Source: an uncultured Rhodocyclaceae bacterium (lineage in GTDB: Bacteria > Pseudomonadota > Gammaproteobacteria > Burkholderiales > Rhodocyclaceae). From it: DNA of 64,000 nucleotides. Shown piece by piece: positions 11,056 to 19,338 of the stretch. Each line of letters opens with the position of its first letter. Position 1 is the stretch's first letter. The notes under the pieces are model-generated. The model did no database searches. It saw only the letters and a program-made list of their open reading frames with translations, and was not told where the DNA came from. Made by a program: the position numbers and the translations under genes. The stretch is taken from assembly GCA_907163075.1 (NCBI GenBank), contig CAJQTY010000001.1, positions 2,790,001 through 2,854,000 of the forward strand, in the 5' to 3' direction.

Positions 11056-12390
11056 ATGCGCGTCAAACTTCTCGCGGCTTTTCTGGCGGCGGCGTTTCCG
11101 GCGCTGGCGGCCGCCGCCTGGCAGTTGGTGGCTTCGGAGCAGGGCAAGCGGGTCGAGATCGACCGCGCCAGCATCGCTATCGAAGCCGGCGGCGTGTCGA
11201 CGGCGAGGGGCCGCGTCGTGCTCGACAAGCCGATCGTCGACGCGAAAACGTCGGCGTCCTATCGCATCATCGAAATGTCGAACCGCTTCAATTGCGCGGA
11301 GCGCACCCTATCCACGCTCAAACGCAGCTACTTCAAGGAGGAAGGCGAGTTGCTGCGACAGGAGGAGGTGAAGGCGCCCTTCGATATGCCGGTCCGTTCG
11401 GGCACGCCGGACGACAACCTGTTTCGCGAAGTCTGCCGGCCGAAGAGCAAAGGCGAGGCGGCCGCCGCGGCGAGCAAAACGGCCGAGAGAGTGGGCGAGG
11501 TCGCGGGCGAGTTGCGCAAGCTGAACGAGGCGATGATTGAAAAAGAGGTCAAGAAGGATTTGCAGCGTTCGAGCGCGCATGGTGCGCCGGCGCCTGCGCC
11601 TGCCGCGAGAACCGCTGCCGCCACGCATGACGTGAAACCCGCGCCGGCGCGGCGGAAAACGCATCGGGGCGCGGAGCCGGGGGCGGGTCATGCGGCTTCG
11701 GCGCACGCTCATGCGCAGATCCACTGGTCGTATGAAGGCGAAGGCGGGCCGCAGAACTGGGGCCGGTTGAGCACCGAGTACGCGGCGTGCGCAAGCGGCA
11801 AGCGCCAGTCGCCGATCGACATCCGCGACGGTATCGGCGTCGACCTGGAGCCGATCCAGTTCGCCTACCGGGCAGCGAATTTCCGGGTGCTGGACAACGG
11901 CCACACGATACAGGTTGCCCTTGCCGGCGGCAGCATCAGCCTGCTCGGGAAGACCTACCAGCTGCTCCAGTTCCACTTCCATCGGCCGTCGGAGGAGCAG
12001 GTCAACGGAAAGTCCTTCGACATGGTCGCGCACATGGTGCACAAAGCGGACGACGGAAAACTGGCCGTTGTCGCCGTACTGCTGGAAAAGGGCGGTGAAC
12101 ACCCGCTGATACAGACGGTATGGAACAACCTGCCGTTGGAGAAGAATGACGAGGTGATCCCGCCGTCGCTGACGCTCGATCCCGGGCAGTTGCTGCCGGA
12201 TAGCCGGAGCTATTACACCTACATGGGCTCCCTGACGACGCCACCGTGTTCGGAAGGTGTGCTCTGGCTGGTGCTCAAGAAGCCGCAGCAGATTTCGCCC
12301 GAGCAGCTGGCGGTCTTCGCGCGGCTCTACAAGAACAACGCCCGGCCACCGCAGCCGGCGTTCGATCGTCTGATCAAGGAATCGCGCTAG
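11056..12390 (+). CDS. Periplasmic alpha-carbonic anhydrase with an extra N-terminal domain
   Basis: The 444-residue product has a signal peptide (MRVKLLAAFLAAAFPALAAA). An N-terminal domain of about 120 residues follows (WQLVASEQGKRVEIDRASI to NLFREVCRP); it resembles small surface-adhesin-E-type domains. After it come a coiled Ala/Lys/Glu segment and an Ala/Pro/His-rich linker. Last is an alpha-carbonic anhydrase domain from about residue 225 (HWSYEGEGGPQNWG). Zinc ligands are H307 and H309 (FHFHRPSEE) and H326 (AHMVH). The Glu usually two residues before the third His is Val here. It hydrates CO2 in the periplasm. ATG 11056 was chosen for the signal peptide; the frame is open from a GTG at 11011. 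Confidence 0.88.
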   Translation: MRVKLLAAFLAAAFPALAAAAWQLVASEQGKRVEIDRASIAIEAGGVSTARGRVVLDKPIVDAKTSASYRIIEMSNRFNCAERTLSTLKRSYFKEEGELLRQEEVKAPFDMPVRSGTPDDNLFREVCRPKSKGEAAAAASKTAERVGEVAGELRKLNEAMIEKEVKKDLQRSSAHGAPAPAPAARTAAATHDVKPAPARRKTHRGAEPGAGHAASAHAHAQIHWSYEGEGGPQNWGRLSTEYAACASGKRQSPIDIRDGIGVDLEPIQFAYRAANFRVLDNGHTIQVALAGGSISLLGKTYQLLQFHFHRPSEEQVNGKSFDMVAHMVHKADDGKLAVVAVLLEKGGEHPLIQTVWNNLPLEKNDEVIPPSLTLDPGQLLPDSRSYYTYMGSLTTPPCSEGVLWLVLKKPQQISPEQLAVFARLYKNNARPPQPAFDRLIKESR

Positions 12391-12596
12391 GGCGCCGGCT
12401 GGCGCGGCTGACGGGCACGGAACCTGCGCCGCCAGTGCTGTCAAACTCATTCGTGACCGAGCGACACGATATACTGCCGCCCCTTTGCCGTTCCCGGTTT
12501 TTTCCAGCGAACGACAATCCACTGCGCGGTGCTGTGGCGATGGCGCCGGTTGCGTCACGCGGCGTGCAGACGCCAACGACTGTTTATGGAGCGATC

Positions 12597-13043
12597 ATGA
12601 TCAAGCAATTTCTTTCCCTTGCTGTATCTGGCCTCTCGGCGCTGGCCGCGCATGCCGAGATCATCAACATCGACAGCGCCGAACTGGCGCGACTTGCCGC
12701 CAGCGGCGTGCCGGTAGTCGATATCCGTACCGCCGGCGAGTGGAAAAATACCGGCGTGATTGCCGGCAGCAAGCTGCTCACCTACTTCGATGAAAACGGC
12801 CAGGCCAATCCGCCGCAATGGCTGAAGCAACTGAAGGGCATAGCCAAGCCGGATCAGCCGCTCATCCTGCTCTGCCGTAGCGGCAATCGGACCAAGGCGG
12901 CCAGCCAGTTTCTCTCGGAACAGTCTGGCTACAAGACGGTCTATAACGTAAGCAACGGGCTCAACGCGTGGGTCGGGGAAAATCGGCCGCTGGTTCCGGC
13001 GGCGACTTCCATGGCGGTCTGCGCGCAGGGCGCTAACTGCTGA
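12597..13043 (+). CDS. Periplasmic rhodanese-like protein
   Basis: The product is 148 residues. A signal peptide (MIKQFLSLAVSGLSALAAHA) precedes one rhodanese domain with VPVVDIRTAGEW, the active-site loop LLCRSGNRT (C93) and a C-terminal NGLNAWVGE. Rhodaneses carry sulfur on this Cys as persulfide; a periplasmic single-domain form could act in sulfur transfer, redox repair or cyanide/thiosulfate handling, and the sequence does not decide. ATG 12597 follows TGGAGCG. The 206-bp region before it shows no gene, only a possible TATACT -10 at 12470-12475. Confidence 0.88.
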   Translation: MIKQFLSLAVSGLSALAAHAEIINIDSAELARLAASGVPVVDIRTAGEWKNTGVIAGSKLLTYFDENGQANPPQWLKQLKGIAKPDQPLILLCRSGNRTKAASQFLSEQSGYKTVYNVSNGLNAWVGENRPLVPAATSMAVCAQGANC

Positions 13044-13115
13044 CCGGCCGGGCGAGTTCCAGGGCATGGCACCGCGTCGCACCTCGCGGCCGGTCGGCAT
13101 TATTTTTCGCGTGCC

Positions 13116-13141
13116 GGAATAAACACCGGCTTCTCGTCGTT
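13116..13141 (+). promoter_or_regulatory. Candidate ECF-sigma promoter (GGAAT-N17-CGTT)
   Basis: GGAAT at 13116-13120 and CGTT at 13138-13141 are separated by 17 nt, close to the GGAAC-N17-CGTT form seen for several ECF sigma groups. It lies 42 nt before the lipoprotein gene at 13183, which is directly upstream of the ECF sigma/anti-sigma pair. This would fit autoregulation, but is a by-eye match. Confidence 0.4.
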
Positions 13142-13182
13142 CATGCAGGTGCAGGACCCACAAAATAGCCAAGGAGACTTTC

Positions 13183-13578
13183 ATGAAAATGAACCGAATC
13201 AGCCTCGCCCTGCTGGCGTCCGTGACGCTCGCCGCCTGTTCCGCCTACGAAACACGTCCGGCCGCGCCAGCCGCGCCGGTCGCGATATCCGGCGGCATGC
13301 TCACTGGCAGCAACGGCATGACGCTTTACACGTTCGACAAGGATGCGGCCGGCAGCGGCAAGAGCGTGTGCAACGACGCGTGCGCCACCAATTGGCCGCC
13401 GTTCCTGGCCGCGAGCGGAGATCGCGCAAGCGGCGACTACAGCATCATCACCCGCGACGACGGCAGGAAGCAGTGGGCGCTGAAGGGGAAACCGCTGTAT
13501 TACTGGGTCAAGGACCAGAAGCCGGGCGACCGCACGGGCGACGGCGTCAACAACGTCTGGCATGCCGCCAGGCCCTGA
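13183..13578 (+). CDS. Secreted repeat lipoprotein (COG4315 type)
   Basis: The 131-residue product has a lipoprotein signal with lipobox LAAC, followed by paired motifs of the COG4315 family: GMTLYTFDKD with SVCNDACATNWPPF, and KGKPLYYWVKDQKPGDRTGD near the C terminus, ending with the usual NNVWHAARP. The biochemical role of the family is unknown; members are secreted and often sit beside ECF sigma factors in proteobacteria. ATG 13183 follows CAAGGAGA at good spacing. It heads a probable operon with the sigma factor (37 nt gap). Confidence 0.88.
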   Translation: MKMNRISLALLASVTLAACSAYETRPAAPAAPVAISGGMLTGSNGMTLYTFDKDAAGSGKSVCNDACATNWPPFLAASGDRASGDYSIITRDDGRKQWALKGKPLYYWVKDQKPGDRTGDGVNNVWHAARP

Positions 13579-13615
13579 GCCGGCCGGCGGATTGCCGCAG
13601 CCCGATCGGCACTGA

Positions 13616-14134
13616 TTGAGCCCCGCTAGCGGCGTGGACAGCAGCGCGATCCTGGTCGAGATTCCCCGCCTGCGCCGTTATGCGCGGGCGCTGCTCGGCA
13701 ATCGCGCGGCCGCCGACGACCTGGTGCAGGACACGCTGGAGCGCGCCTGGGCGCGTTTCGGCCAGTGGCGGGCGGGCAGCGACCTGCGCGCCTGGCTGTT
13801 CAGCATCATGCACAACCTGCGCGTCGATCAGTTGCGGCGGCGGGGGGCCGCCACGCAGGCCATCGATGACGACGATGGCCTGCTGTCGACGCGCCCGACG
13901 CAGAGCGATGCGCTGGAGGTGCGCGACATCGAATCAGCCCTTGGCCAGTTGCCCGACGAGCAGCGCGAAGTCCTGCTGCTCGTTAGCCTCGAGGAAATGA
14001 GCTACGCCGACGTCGCCCTGACACTGGCCATCCCGGTCGGCACCGTCATGTCCCGACTGTCGCGCGGGCGCGAACGGTTGCGCATGATCATGGCCGGCCA
14101 GCCGCCTGCAGCCAGGCTGAGAGTCGTGCGATGA
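13616..14134 (+). CDS. RNA polymerase ECF sigma factor
   Basis: The 172-residue product has sigma region 2 (ALLGNRAAADDLVQDTLERA, then DLRAWLFSIMHNLRVDQLRR) and region 4 (LGQLPDEQREVLLLVSLEEM with the helix-turn-helix SYADVALTLAIPVGTVMSRL), with no region 3: the ECF layout. The start is uncertain. TTG 13616 opens the frame and GTG 13634 is an alternative; neither has an obvious Shine-Dalgarno site, so coupling to the upstream lipoprotein gene is possible. Its stop overlaps the next start as ATGA, marking the following membrane protein as its anti-sigma factor. Confidence 0.9.
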   Translation: MSPASGVDSSAILVEIPRLRRYARALLGNRAAADDLVQDTLERAWARFGQWRAGSDLRAWLFSIMHNLRVDQLRRRGAATQAIDDDDGLLSTRPTQSDALEVRDIESALGQLPDEQREVLLLVSLEEMSYADVALTLAIPVGTVMSRLSRGRERLRMIMAGQPPAARLRVVR

Positions 14135-14928
14135 GCAACTATCCGATCTCTGAAAACGATCTGCACGCTTACGTGGACGCGGTCCTGCCCGCCGTCAAGG
14201 AGGCCGATGTCGCGGCCTATCTTGCGGCACATCCGGACACGGCCGAACGGGTGCTCGCTTACCAGGCGCAGAAACTGGCGCTCGCTGCCTTGTTCAATCC
14301 TGCGCTCGACGAAGCGCTGCCGCAAAACCTGCACGCGCTGGCCCTGCCACCGCCAGAAGTCCGGGCAGAGAGTGGATTCATGGCGCGTCGGTCGTTGCAG
14401 CGCATCGCCGCTGGCGTTCTGCTGGTGCTCGTTGGCGGCGCTGCCGGATGGCTGGCGCAGGGCCAGTATCAAGCAGCGGCGAGCATCGCCCGGCTGTCGC
14501 CGCTGGCGCGCCAGGCGGCGGTGGCGCACGCGGTGTTCAGCCCGGACCTGCGGCGTCCGGTCGAAGTCGGCGCCGAACACGAAGACCAGCTCGTGGCCTG
14601 GCTGTCCAAGCGCATGGGTCGGTCAATACGTCCGCCCAGGCTGGGGCCACTGGGCTTCGAAATGATCGGCGGCCGCCTGCTGCCCGGTAACAGCGAGCCG
14701 GTGGCGCAGTTCATGTACCAGGATGCCGCGGGACAGCGCTTGACGCTTTATGTCTCGACCGAAAACACGGCCAACCAGGAAACCGCCTTCCGTTTCGCGC
14801 AGGAAGGCAAGGTCAATGTCTTTTACTGGATCGACGGCGAATTCGGCTACGCGCTCTCGGCCTCCATCGCAAAAGACCAGTTGGCGCGCGTCGCGACGGC
14901 GGTTTACGATCAGATCGAGCACAAGTAA
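14131..14928 (+). CDS. Anti-sigma factor, single-pass membrane protein
   Basis: The 265-residue product starts within the sigma-factor stop (ATGA). The N-terminal ~80 residues (ISENDLHAYVDAVLPAVKEA, AYLAAHPDTAERVLAY) look like the cytoplasmic sigma-binding domain of RsiW-type anti-sigma factors, but without the zinc-binding HxxxCxxC motif. One membrane helix follows at about 90-108 (IAAGVLLVLVGGAAGWLA), then a periplasmic domain of about 150 residues. That domain contains GFEMIGGRLLPG and FYWIDGEFGYALS and probably senses an envelope signal. The family is clear from architecture and coupling; the signal is unknown. Confidence 0.85.
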   Translation: MSNYPISENDLHAYVDAVLPAVKEADVAAYLAAHPDTAERVLAYQAQKLALAALFNPALDEALPQNLHALALPPPEVRAESGFMARRSLQRIAAGVLLVLVGGAAGWLAQGQYQAAASIARLSPLARQAAVAHAVFSPDLRRPVEVGAEHEDQLVAWLSKRMGRSIRPPRLGPLGFEMIGGRLLPGNSEPVAQFMYQDAAGQRLTLYVSTENTANQETAFRFAQEGKVNVFYWIDGEFGYALSASIAKDQLARVATAVYDQIEHK

Positions 14929-15064
14929 TTCGGAAAAGCGGCAAGGCAGTACATTGATTTGACCGGTCAGGCCGGTGCGAGAGCTTTGAAAACCAGGAAA
15001 ATGGAGGTTCTGTGCAGTAGCGTTGTTCAATAATGATTGTGCACGATTCACCCCGAGGAGACCC

Positions 15065-15745
15065 ATGATGAAAACCCAGTTGAGATTGTCTGTACTCGCC
15101 GTGTCGGCGTTGGCCATGGCAGGCTTTAGTGCCGGATTGTCGGCCGCGGAAAGTGTTCCCGACAAGAAGATGAGCTTTTTTGTAACCAGCGTCGGTTCGG
15201 GAAAGGGTGGCGATCTCGGCGGCCTGGCCGGCGCCGACAAGCACTGCCAGAACCTGGCCACAGCCGTCGGGGCGGGCAAACGCACGTGGCGCGCCTACCT
15301 GAGCACCAGCGCCTCGGTCGGCACCCGCGAAATCAACGCCCGCTACCGCATCGGCAACGGCCCCTGGTACAACGCCAAGGGCGTTCTCATCGCGCGCGAC
15401 GGCGACGATCTGCACCGCGATAACAAGATCAACAAGCAGACCGCGCTGACCGAGAAAGGCGAGGTGGTCAACGGCCGCGGCGATAATCCGAACCTGCACG
15501 ACATGCTGACCGGCTCCGATGCGCACGGCCTGGCCTTCAAGGGCAACCTCGATACGACCTGCGGCAACTGGACAAAGAGTAGCAGCGACGGGTCGGCGCA
15601 GGTCGGCCACCACGACCGGGTCGGGCTGGACGAAAGGCAGCCGGCCAAGTCGTGGAACCATTCGCACCCGTCGCGCGGCTGCAGTGTCGAGGCGCTGCGC
15701 AGCTCCGGCGGTGGCGGGCTGTTCTATTGCTTCGCCGCTAAATAG
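15065..15745 (+). CDS. Secreted lectin/endostatin-like fold protein
   Basis: The 226-residue product has a signal peptide (QLRLSVLAVSALAMAGFSAG) and a single domain starting FFVTSVGSGKGGDLGGLAGA with HCQNLATAVGAGKRTWRAYL. This layout is typical of bacterial proteins with a C-type-lectin or endostatin-like fold. Cys residues in DKHCQNL, DTTCGNW, SRGCSVE and LFYCFA could form two disulfides. The C-terminal SWNHSHPSRGC is conserved in such proteins as I recall them. ATG 15065 follows CGAGGAGA. It lies 136 nt after the anti-sigma gene and may belong to its regulon. The 3' end overlaps the convergent glycosyltransferase gene by 22 bp. Function unknown. Confidence 0.75.
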   Translation: MMKTQLRLSVLAVSALAMAGFSAGLSAAESVPDKKMSFFVTSVGSGKGGDLGGLAGADKHCQNLATAVGAGKRTWRAYLSTSASVGTREINARYRIGNGPWYNAKGVLIARDGDDLHRDNKINKQTALTEKGEVVNGRGDNPNLHDMLTGSDAHGLAFKGNLDTTCGNWTKSSSDGSAQVGHHDRVGLDERQPAKSWNHSHPSRGCSVEALRSSGGGGLFYCFAAK

Positions 15746-17328
15746 TCGAGGCCCGGCGGAGGGCGTTGCGCGCTCCGCCGGTGTGCGGCGTCACGGCTGG
15801 CGCCGGCTTGAGTGCCGGCCTTGGCGTCGGGAAAATAGCGCGCGCAGAACTCGCAGCCGCGTTGCGGCAGCCACGCCGGAATGCGGTAAAAGCGGTCGCG
15901 AATCCGTGTCAGCACGCGTTCATGGTAGGTGTCGTACTTGAAGCCCTGGCCGAGCACGAGATAGTAGCGGACGCCCTGTACCTCGAATTCGTCGAAGTCG
16001 AGACGATCGAAGAAGGGAGCGTAGTCTTCGGCTTTCGGCGCACTCTTGAGCAGGATAAGCACCTTGCGCCCATTCTGTGCGCGCCAGTCGGTGATCAGGT
16101 CGTCCTGCCGCGCATGAACCGAGCCCGCGCCGAAAACTGCGAACGGGCGCTGCGCGTTATACGCCAGCGTCGCGGCTGGCGAGTAGCCGTCCATGGCGAA
16201 CAGGTAGTCGTCGGCGTAAGGCTGCAAATGTGCGAGCAACTCGCCGGGACGTACGGTCAGCACGATGCCGTCGTAGAGCCTGCTGTTCTTCCAGGTCTGT
16301 AGCGGCAGTGCGGCGACCAGCACGATGGCCAGCACCTGCGCGGCGGCGAACAGTGCCGTCCACTTCAGCAGGCGGGCCAGCACCGGCGGCGGCAAGGCGA
16401 TGGCGGCCAGCACGGCGAACAGCGGAATGAAGGAAACCAGCCAGTGCAGGCCGACCGAACGCCCCAGCGACATCAGTGCGAACAGGCCGAGCGGCAGCAG
16501 CATCAGCCACCAGGCGGCGCTGGCTTCACGCGTGTCGCGCACGCTGGCCGCGACTTCCCGGCGCCGCCGCCAGAGCTCGAAAAGCAGCCACGGCGTCGCC
16601 AGGTAGAGCAAGGACGCGATGAAGAGCAGGGGATTGTTCCAGGAAAAGCCGGCGGCCTTGTTGCGATTCATGAAATTGAAAAGAATATTGACCCAGCAGT
16701 GGCCGCTGTTCCACCACAGGTTGTAGATCGGCGCCGGCAGCGCGGCCAGCAGCAGCACGGAAAATCCCAGCCAGCGCCCGGCATCGCGCCGGATGAAAAG
16801 CATGTGGACCAGATAGGCGATGCCGAGCAGCGCCGCGAAGTATTTGCCCAGGAAGGCGAGGCCGAGCAGCGCTCCGGCAAGGGCGTTCCTGGCCAGCGCC
16901 GGTCCGGTTTTTCGATCGCTGCGCCAAGCCGCCACGTAGGCCAGCAGCGAGAGCATGGAAAACAGGATGACCGGCGTATCAGTGGTGATCAGGACATTCC
17001 ACACGTTGACCGGCTGCAGCAGGATGAGCGCCGCCGCCATGCGCGCGCGCTCGGCGCCGTGCGGACGCACCAGCCACCAGCCACCGCCGGCCAGCACCAG
17101 GGGCAGGACCAGCGCCGGCAGGCGCAAGACCCATTCGGCACGGGAAATGGCCAGCAGGCCGGTGAGCCACCAGCCGACCATCGGCGGATGATCGTAATAG
17201 CCGCCGGCCGGATGCTCGCCCCAAAAGACGAAATAGGCTTCGTCGCCGGTCATAGGCAATACGGCGGAGAACCACACGCGGAAGACGACCAGCGCCGGTA
17301 GCCAGAACCAGAACCGGCGCATCGGCAT
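15724..17328 (-). CDS. ArnT-like glycosyltransferase, GT-C/family 39-83 (second copy)
   Basis: The 534-residue polytopic membrane protein has the family's N-terminal catalytic loop with acidic residues after the first helix (LPMTGDEAYFVFWGEHPAGG, YYDHPPMVGWW). About 10 further hydrophobic segments and a C-terminal periplasmic domain follow. Such enzymes use polyprenyl-phosphate sugars as donors. It ends the arn operon and overlaps the arnD stop by one base (TGATG; ATG at 17328). A true ArnT is encoded upstream, so this one may add a different sugar or act on a different acceptor. Its 3' end overlaps the convergent lectin-like gene. Confidence 0.85.
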   Translation of the reverse strand: MPMRRFWFWLPALVVFRVWFSAVLPMTGDEAYFVFWGEHPAGGYYDHPPMVGWWLTGLLAISRAEWVLRLPALVLPLVLAGGGWWLVRPHGAERARMAAALILLQPVNVWNVLITTDTPVILFSMLSLLAYVAAWRSDRKTGPALARNALAGALLGLAFLGKYFAALLGIAYLVHMLFIRRDAGRWLGFSVLLLAALPAPIYNLWWNSGHCWVNILFNFMNRNKAAGFSWNNPLLFIASLLYLATPWLLFELWRRRREVAASVRDTREASAAWWLMLLPLGLFALMSLGRSVGLHWLVSFIPLFAVLAAIALPPPVLARLLKWTALFAAAQVLAIVLVAALPLQTWKNSRLYDGIVLTVRPGELLAHLQPYADDYLFAMDGYSPAATLAYNAQRPFAVFGAGSVHARQDDLITDWRAQNGRKVLILLKSAPKAEDYAPFFDRLDFDEFEVQGVRYYLVLGQGFKYDTYHERVLTRIRDRFYRIPAWLPQRGCEFCARYFPDAKAGTQAGASRDAAHRRSAQRPPPGLDYLAAKQ

Positions 17329-18263
17329 CAACGTGTCCCGGAGGGCGTTTCGGGAAGCGGCGCGCCCTGCAAGGCGAGGGTGCCGCTGCGTCCGGGAATC
17401 TCGTCGCAGGCGATGCGGTGGCGCGGCAGAGTGTCGGGGTTCAGCCCCGCAAACATCTCGCGACAACTGATTAGTCGATAGCCTTGCTGCATCCAGCCGG
17501 CAAGCAGGCGCTCGAAGGTGTCGGCCAGGCGCATGCCTTCGAGCTCGGCGTGCAGGGTGTAAACCTGCGATTGCGTTCGCTCCGCGGTCAGCGAAAGCAG
17601 GTGCCGATGCACGTTCTCAGCGCTCAAGCCATCGACACCGATCAGCTCGTCGAGCGTCGGCAGGGTCGTCGGCAATTGGGGCACGCCGAGCAGCGCGCCA
17701 TTCTCGTCCACCGGCAGGAAGGGATGCGTTCCGCGCCCGTCCGAGGCGTAGTCGAGGCCCAGTTCACGTTCAAAAGCGTAGGCCGCAGCGTTCATTTGCC
17801 AGCCCGCGGCGCCGTGGGTGCGGGCGGGTACGCCAAAAATCTCCTGGAAGCGTTCGGCGGCGCGCCGCATTTCACGCTCCGTCCAGGCCGCGCTTTGCCC
17901 GGCAACGTTGTCCTGCCAGCGGATATGGTCCCAGCAGTGGATTCCCACTTCATGACCGGCATCGCGCACCGAACGCAGCAAGGCCGCTTCGCGGCGGCCG
18001 ATATCCGGCCCCGGCAGCAGGGTGCCGTACATCAGCGTACGCCAGCCGTAATGTTCGACCACCGAGGTGCGCGCCACCTTCTGCAGAAATCCCCGGCGGA
18101 ATACCCGCTTTATGGCCCGGCCGGTATGGTCCGGCCCCAGGCTGAAGAGGAAGGTGGCGCTGGCGGCGTGCCGGCGCAATATGTCGAGCAGGCGCGGCAA
18201 GCCTTCGCGGGTGCCGCGCCAGGTGTCGACGTCGACCTTCAGGGCGAGCCGCTTTTCGCTCAC
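17328..18263 (-). CDS. arnD: 4-deoxy-4-formamido-L-arabinose-phosphoundecaprenol deformylase ArnD
   Basis: ArnD removes the formyl group from undecaprenyl-phosphate-L-Ara4FN at the inner membrane, which makes the pathway irreversible. The 311-residue protein is a NodB/polysaccharide-deacetylase-type enzyme. It has the N-terminal metal/catalytic motif LKVDVDTWRGT, the second motif HEVGIHCWDHIRWQD (metal-binding His) and ArnD-type ARTHGAAGWQMN and YASDGRGTHPFLP segments. It starts directly after the arnA dehydrogenase stop and ends overlapping the second ArnT-like gene, so it is within one operon. Confidence 0.95.
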   Translation of the reverse strand: MSEKRLALKVDVDTWRGTREGLPRLLDILRRHAASATFLFSLGPDHTGRAIKRVFRRGFLQKVARTSVVEHYGWRTLMYGTLLPGPDIGRREAALLRSVRDAGHEVGIHCWDHIRWQDNVAGQSAAWTEREMRRAAERFQEIFGVPARTHGAAGWQMNAAAYAFERELGLDYASDGRGTHPFLPVDENGALLGVPQLPTTLPTLDELIGVDGLSAENVHRHLLSLTAERTQSQVYTLHAELEGMRLADTFERLLAGWMQQGYRLISCREMFAGLNPDTLPRHRIACDEIPGRSGTLALQGAPLPETPSGTR

Positions 18264-19307
18264 TTAATTGACCAGGTCCTGGGCATTGGCGACTTGGCCG
18301 CGGTAATAGTCGAAGATGCCGCGGAGCGCATCGGCCATGTTCACGGTGGGCGCCCAGTCGAGGTCGCGGCGGGTATTCTCGATCTTCGGCACGCGGTTCT
18401 GCACGTCCTGGTAGCCCTTGCCGTAATACTCGCCGGAGGTCGTCTCGACGACCTTCACCCGGGCCAGGCCGTCGGCATACTCCGGATAATCGCGGGCCAG
18501 TTCCAGCATCATGTCCGCCAGTTCGCGCACTGAGTAATTGTTCGCCGGATTGCCGATGTTATAGATCTGGCCGCTGGCGACACCATCCCGATTGGCGATG
18601 ATCTTCATCAGCGCGCTGATGCCATCGTCGACGTAGGTGAAGGCGCGTTTCTGGCTTCCGCCATCGACCAGCTTGATCGTCTCGCCACGCACGATATGAC
18701 CGAAGAACTGCGTGATCACGCGGCTCGAGCCCTCCTTGGTGGTATGGATCGAATCGAGGCCGCCGCCGATCCAGTTGAACGGACGGAACAGCGTATAGTT
18801 CAAACCCTCCTGCTGGCCGTAGGCGGCGATCACGCGATCGAGCAGCTGCTTCGAGCAGGCATAGATCCAGCGCGGCTTGTTGATCGGCCCGTAGATCAGC
18901 TCGGAATTCTCCGAATCGAACTCGCCGTCCCGGCACATGCCGTAGACCTCGGAGGTGGACGGGAAGACCACGTGCTTCTTGTACTTCACGCACCACTTGA
19001 TGATCGGCAGGTTGGCTTCGAAGTCGAGCTGGAACACGCTCAGCGGCGACTGCACGTAGGTCGCCGGCGTGGCGATGGCGACCAGCGGCAGCACGACATC
19101 GCACTTCTTGACGTGGTATTCGATCCACTCCTGGTTGATCATGATATCGCCTTCAAAGAAGTGAAAGCGCGGGTTGGCCATGAACTCGCCGACCCGGTCG
19201 GCAAACATGTCCATGCCGAAAACGTCCCAGTCGGTCGTCTCCAGGATGCGTTGCGTCAGGTGGTGACCGATGAAGCCGTTCACGCCGAGAATCAGGATTT
19301 TTTTCAT
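18264..19307 (-). CDS. arnA: UDP-glucuronate oxidative decarboxylase (ArnA C-terminal half as a separate gene)
   Basis: The 347-residue product corresponds to residues ~315-660 of E. coli ArnA. It converts UDP-GlcA to UDP-4-keto-pentose with NAD+. It has the Rossmann motif GVNGFIGHHL and the active-site segment FPSTSEVYGM (Ser and Glu). The Tyr-x3-Lys pair is in IYACSKQLL, and RPFNWIGGG is also present. In E. coli this domain is fused to the formyltransferase; here the two are separate genes with a 31-bp gap, formyltransferase first. ArnD follows directly. Confidence 0.94.
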   Translation of the reverse strand: MKKILILGVNGFIGHHLTQRILETTDWDVFGMDMFADRVGEFMANPRFHFFEGDIMINQEWIEYHVKKCDVVLPLVAIATPATYVQSPLSVFQLDFEANLPIIKWCVKYKKHVVFPSTSEVYGMCRDGEFDSENSELIYGPINKPRWIYACSKQLLDRVIAAYGQQEGLNYTLFRPFNWIGGGLDSIHTTKEGSSRVITQFFGHIVRGETIKLVDGGSQKRAFTYVDDGISALMKIIANRDGVASGQIYNIGNPANNYSVRELADMMLELARDYPEYADGLARVKVVETTSGEYYGKGYQDVQNRVPKIENTRRDLDWAPTVNMADALRGIFDYYRGQVANAQDLVN

Positions 19308-19338
19308 GGGTAGTGCCTCTGCTCAAAGTGTTGATCAG

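Noticed and set aside
11308-12576. 422-codon minus-strand frame opposite the carbonic anhydrase gene
   Set aside because: Shadow of a clear carbonic anhydrase; Arg/Val/Gln-rich with no signal or domain.
14990-15030. GGAAA and CGTT before the lectin-like gene as a second ECF promoter
   Set aside because: The spacing is 20 nt rather than 16-17, so it does not match the candidate at 13116.
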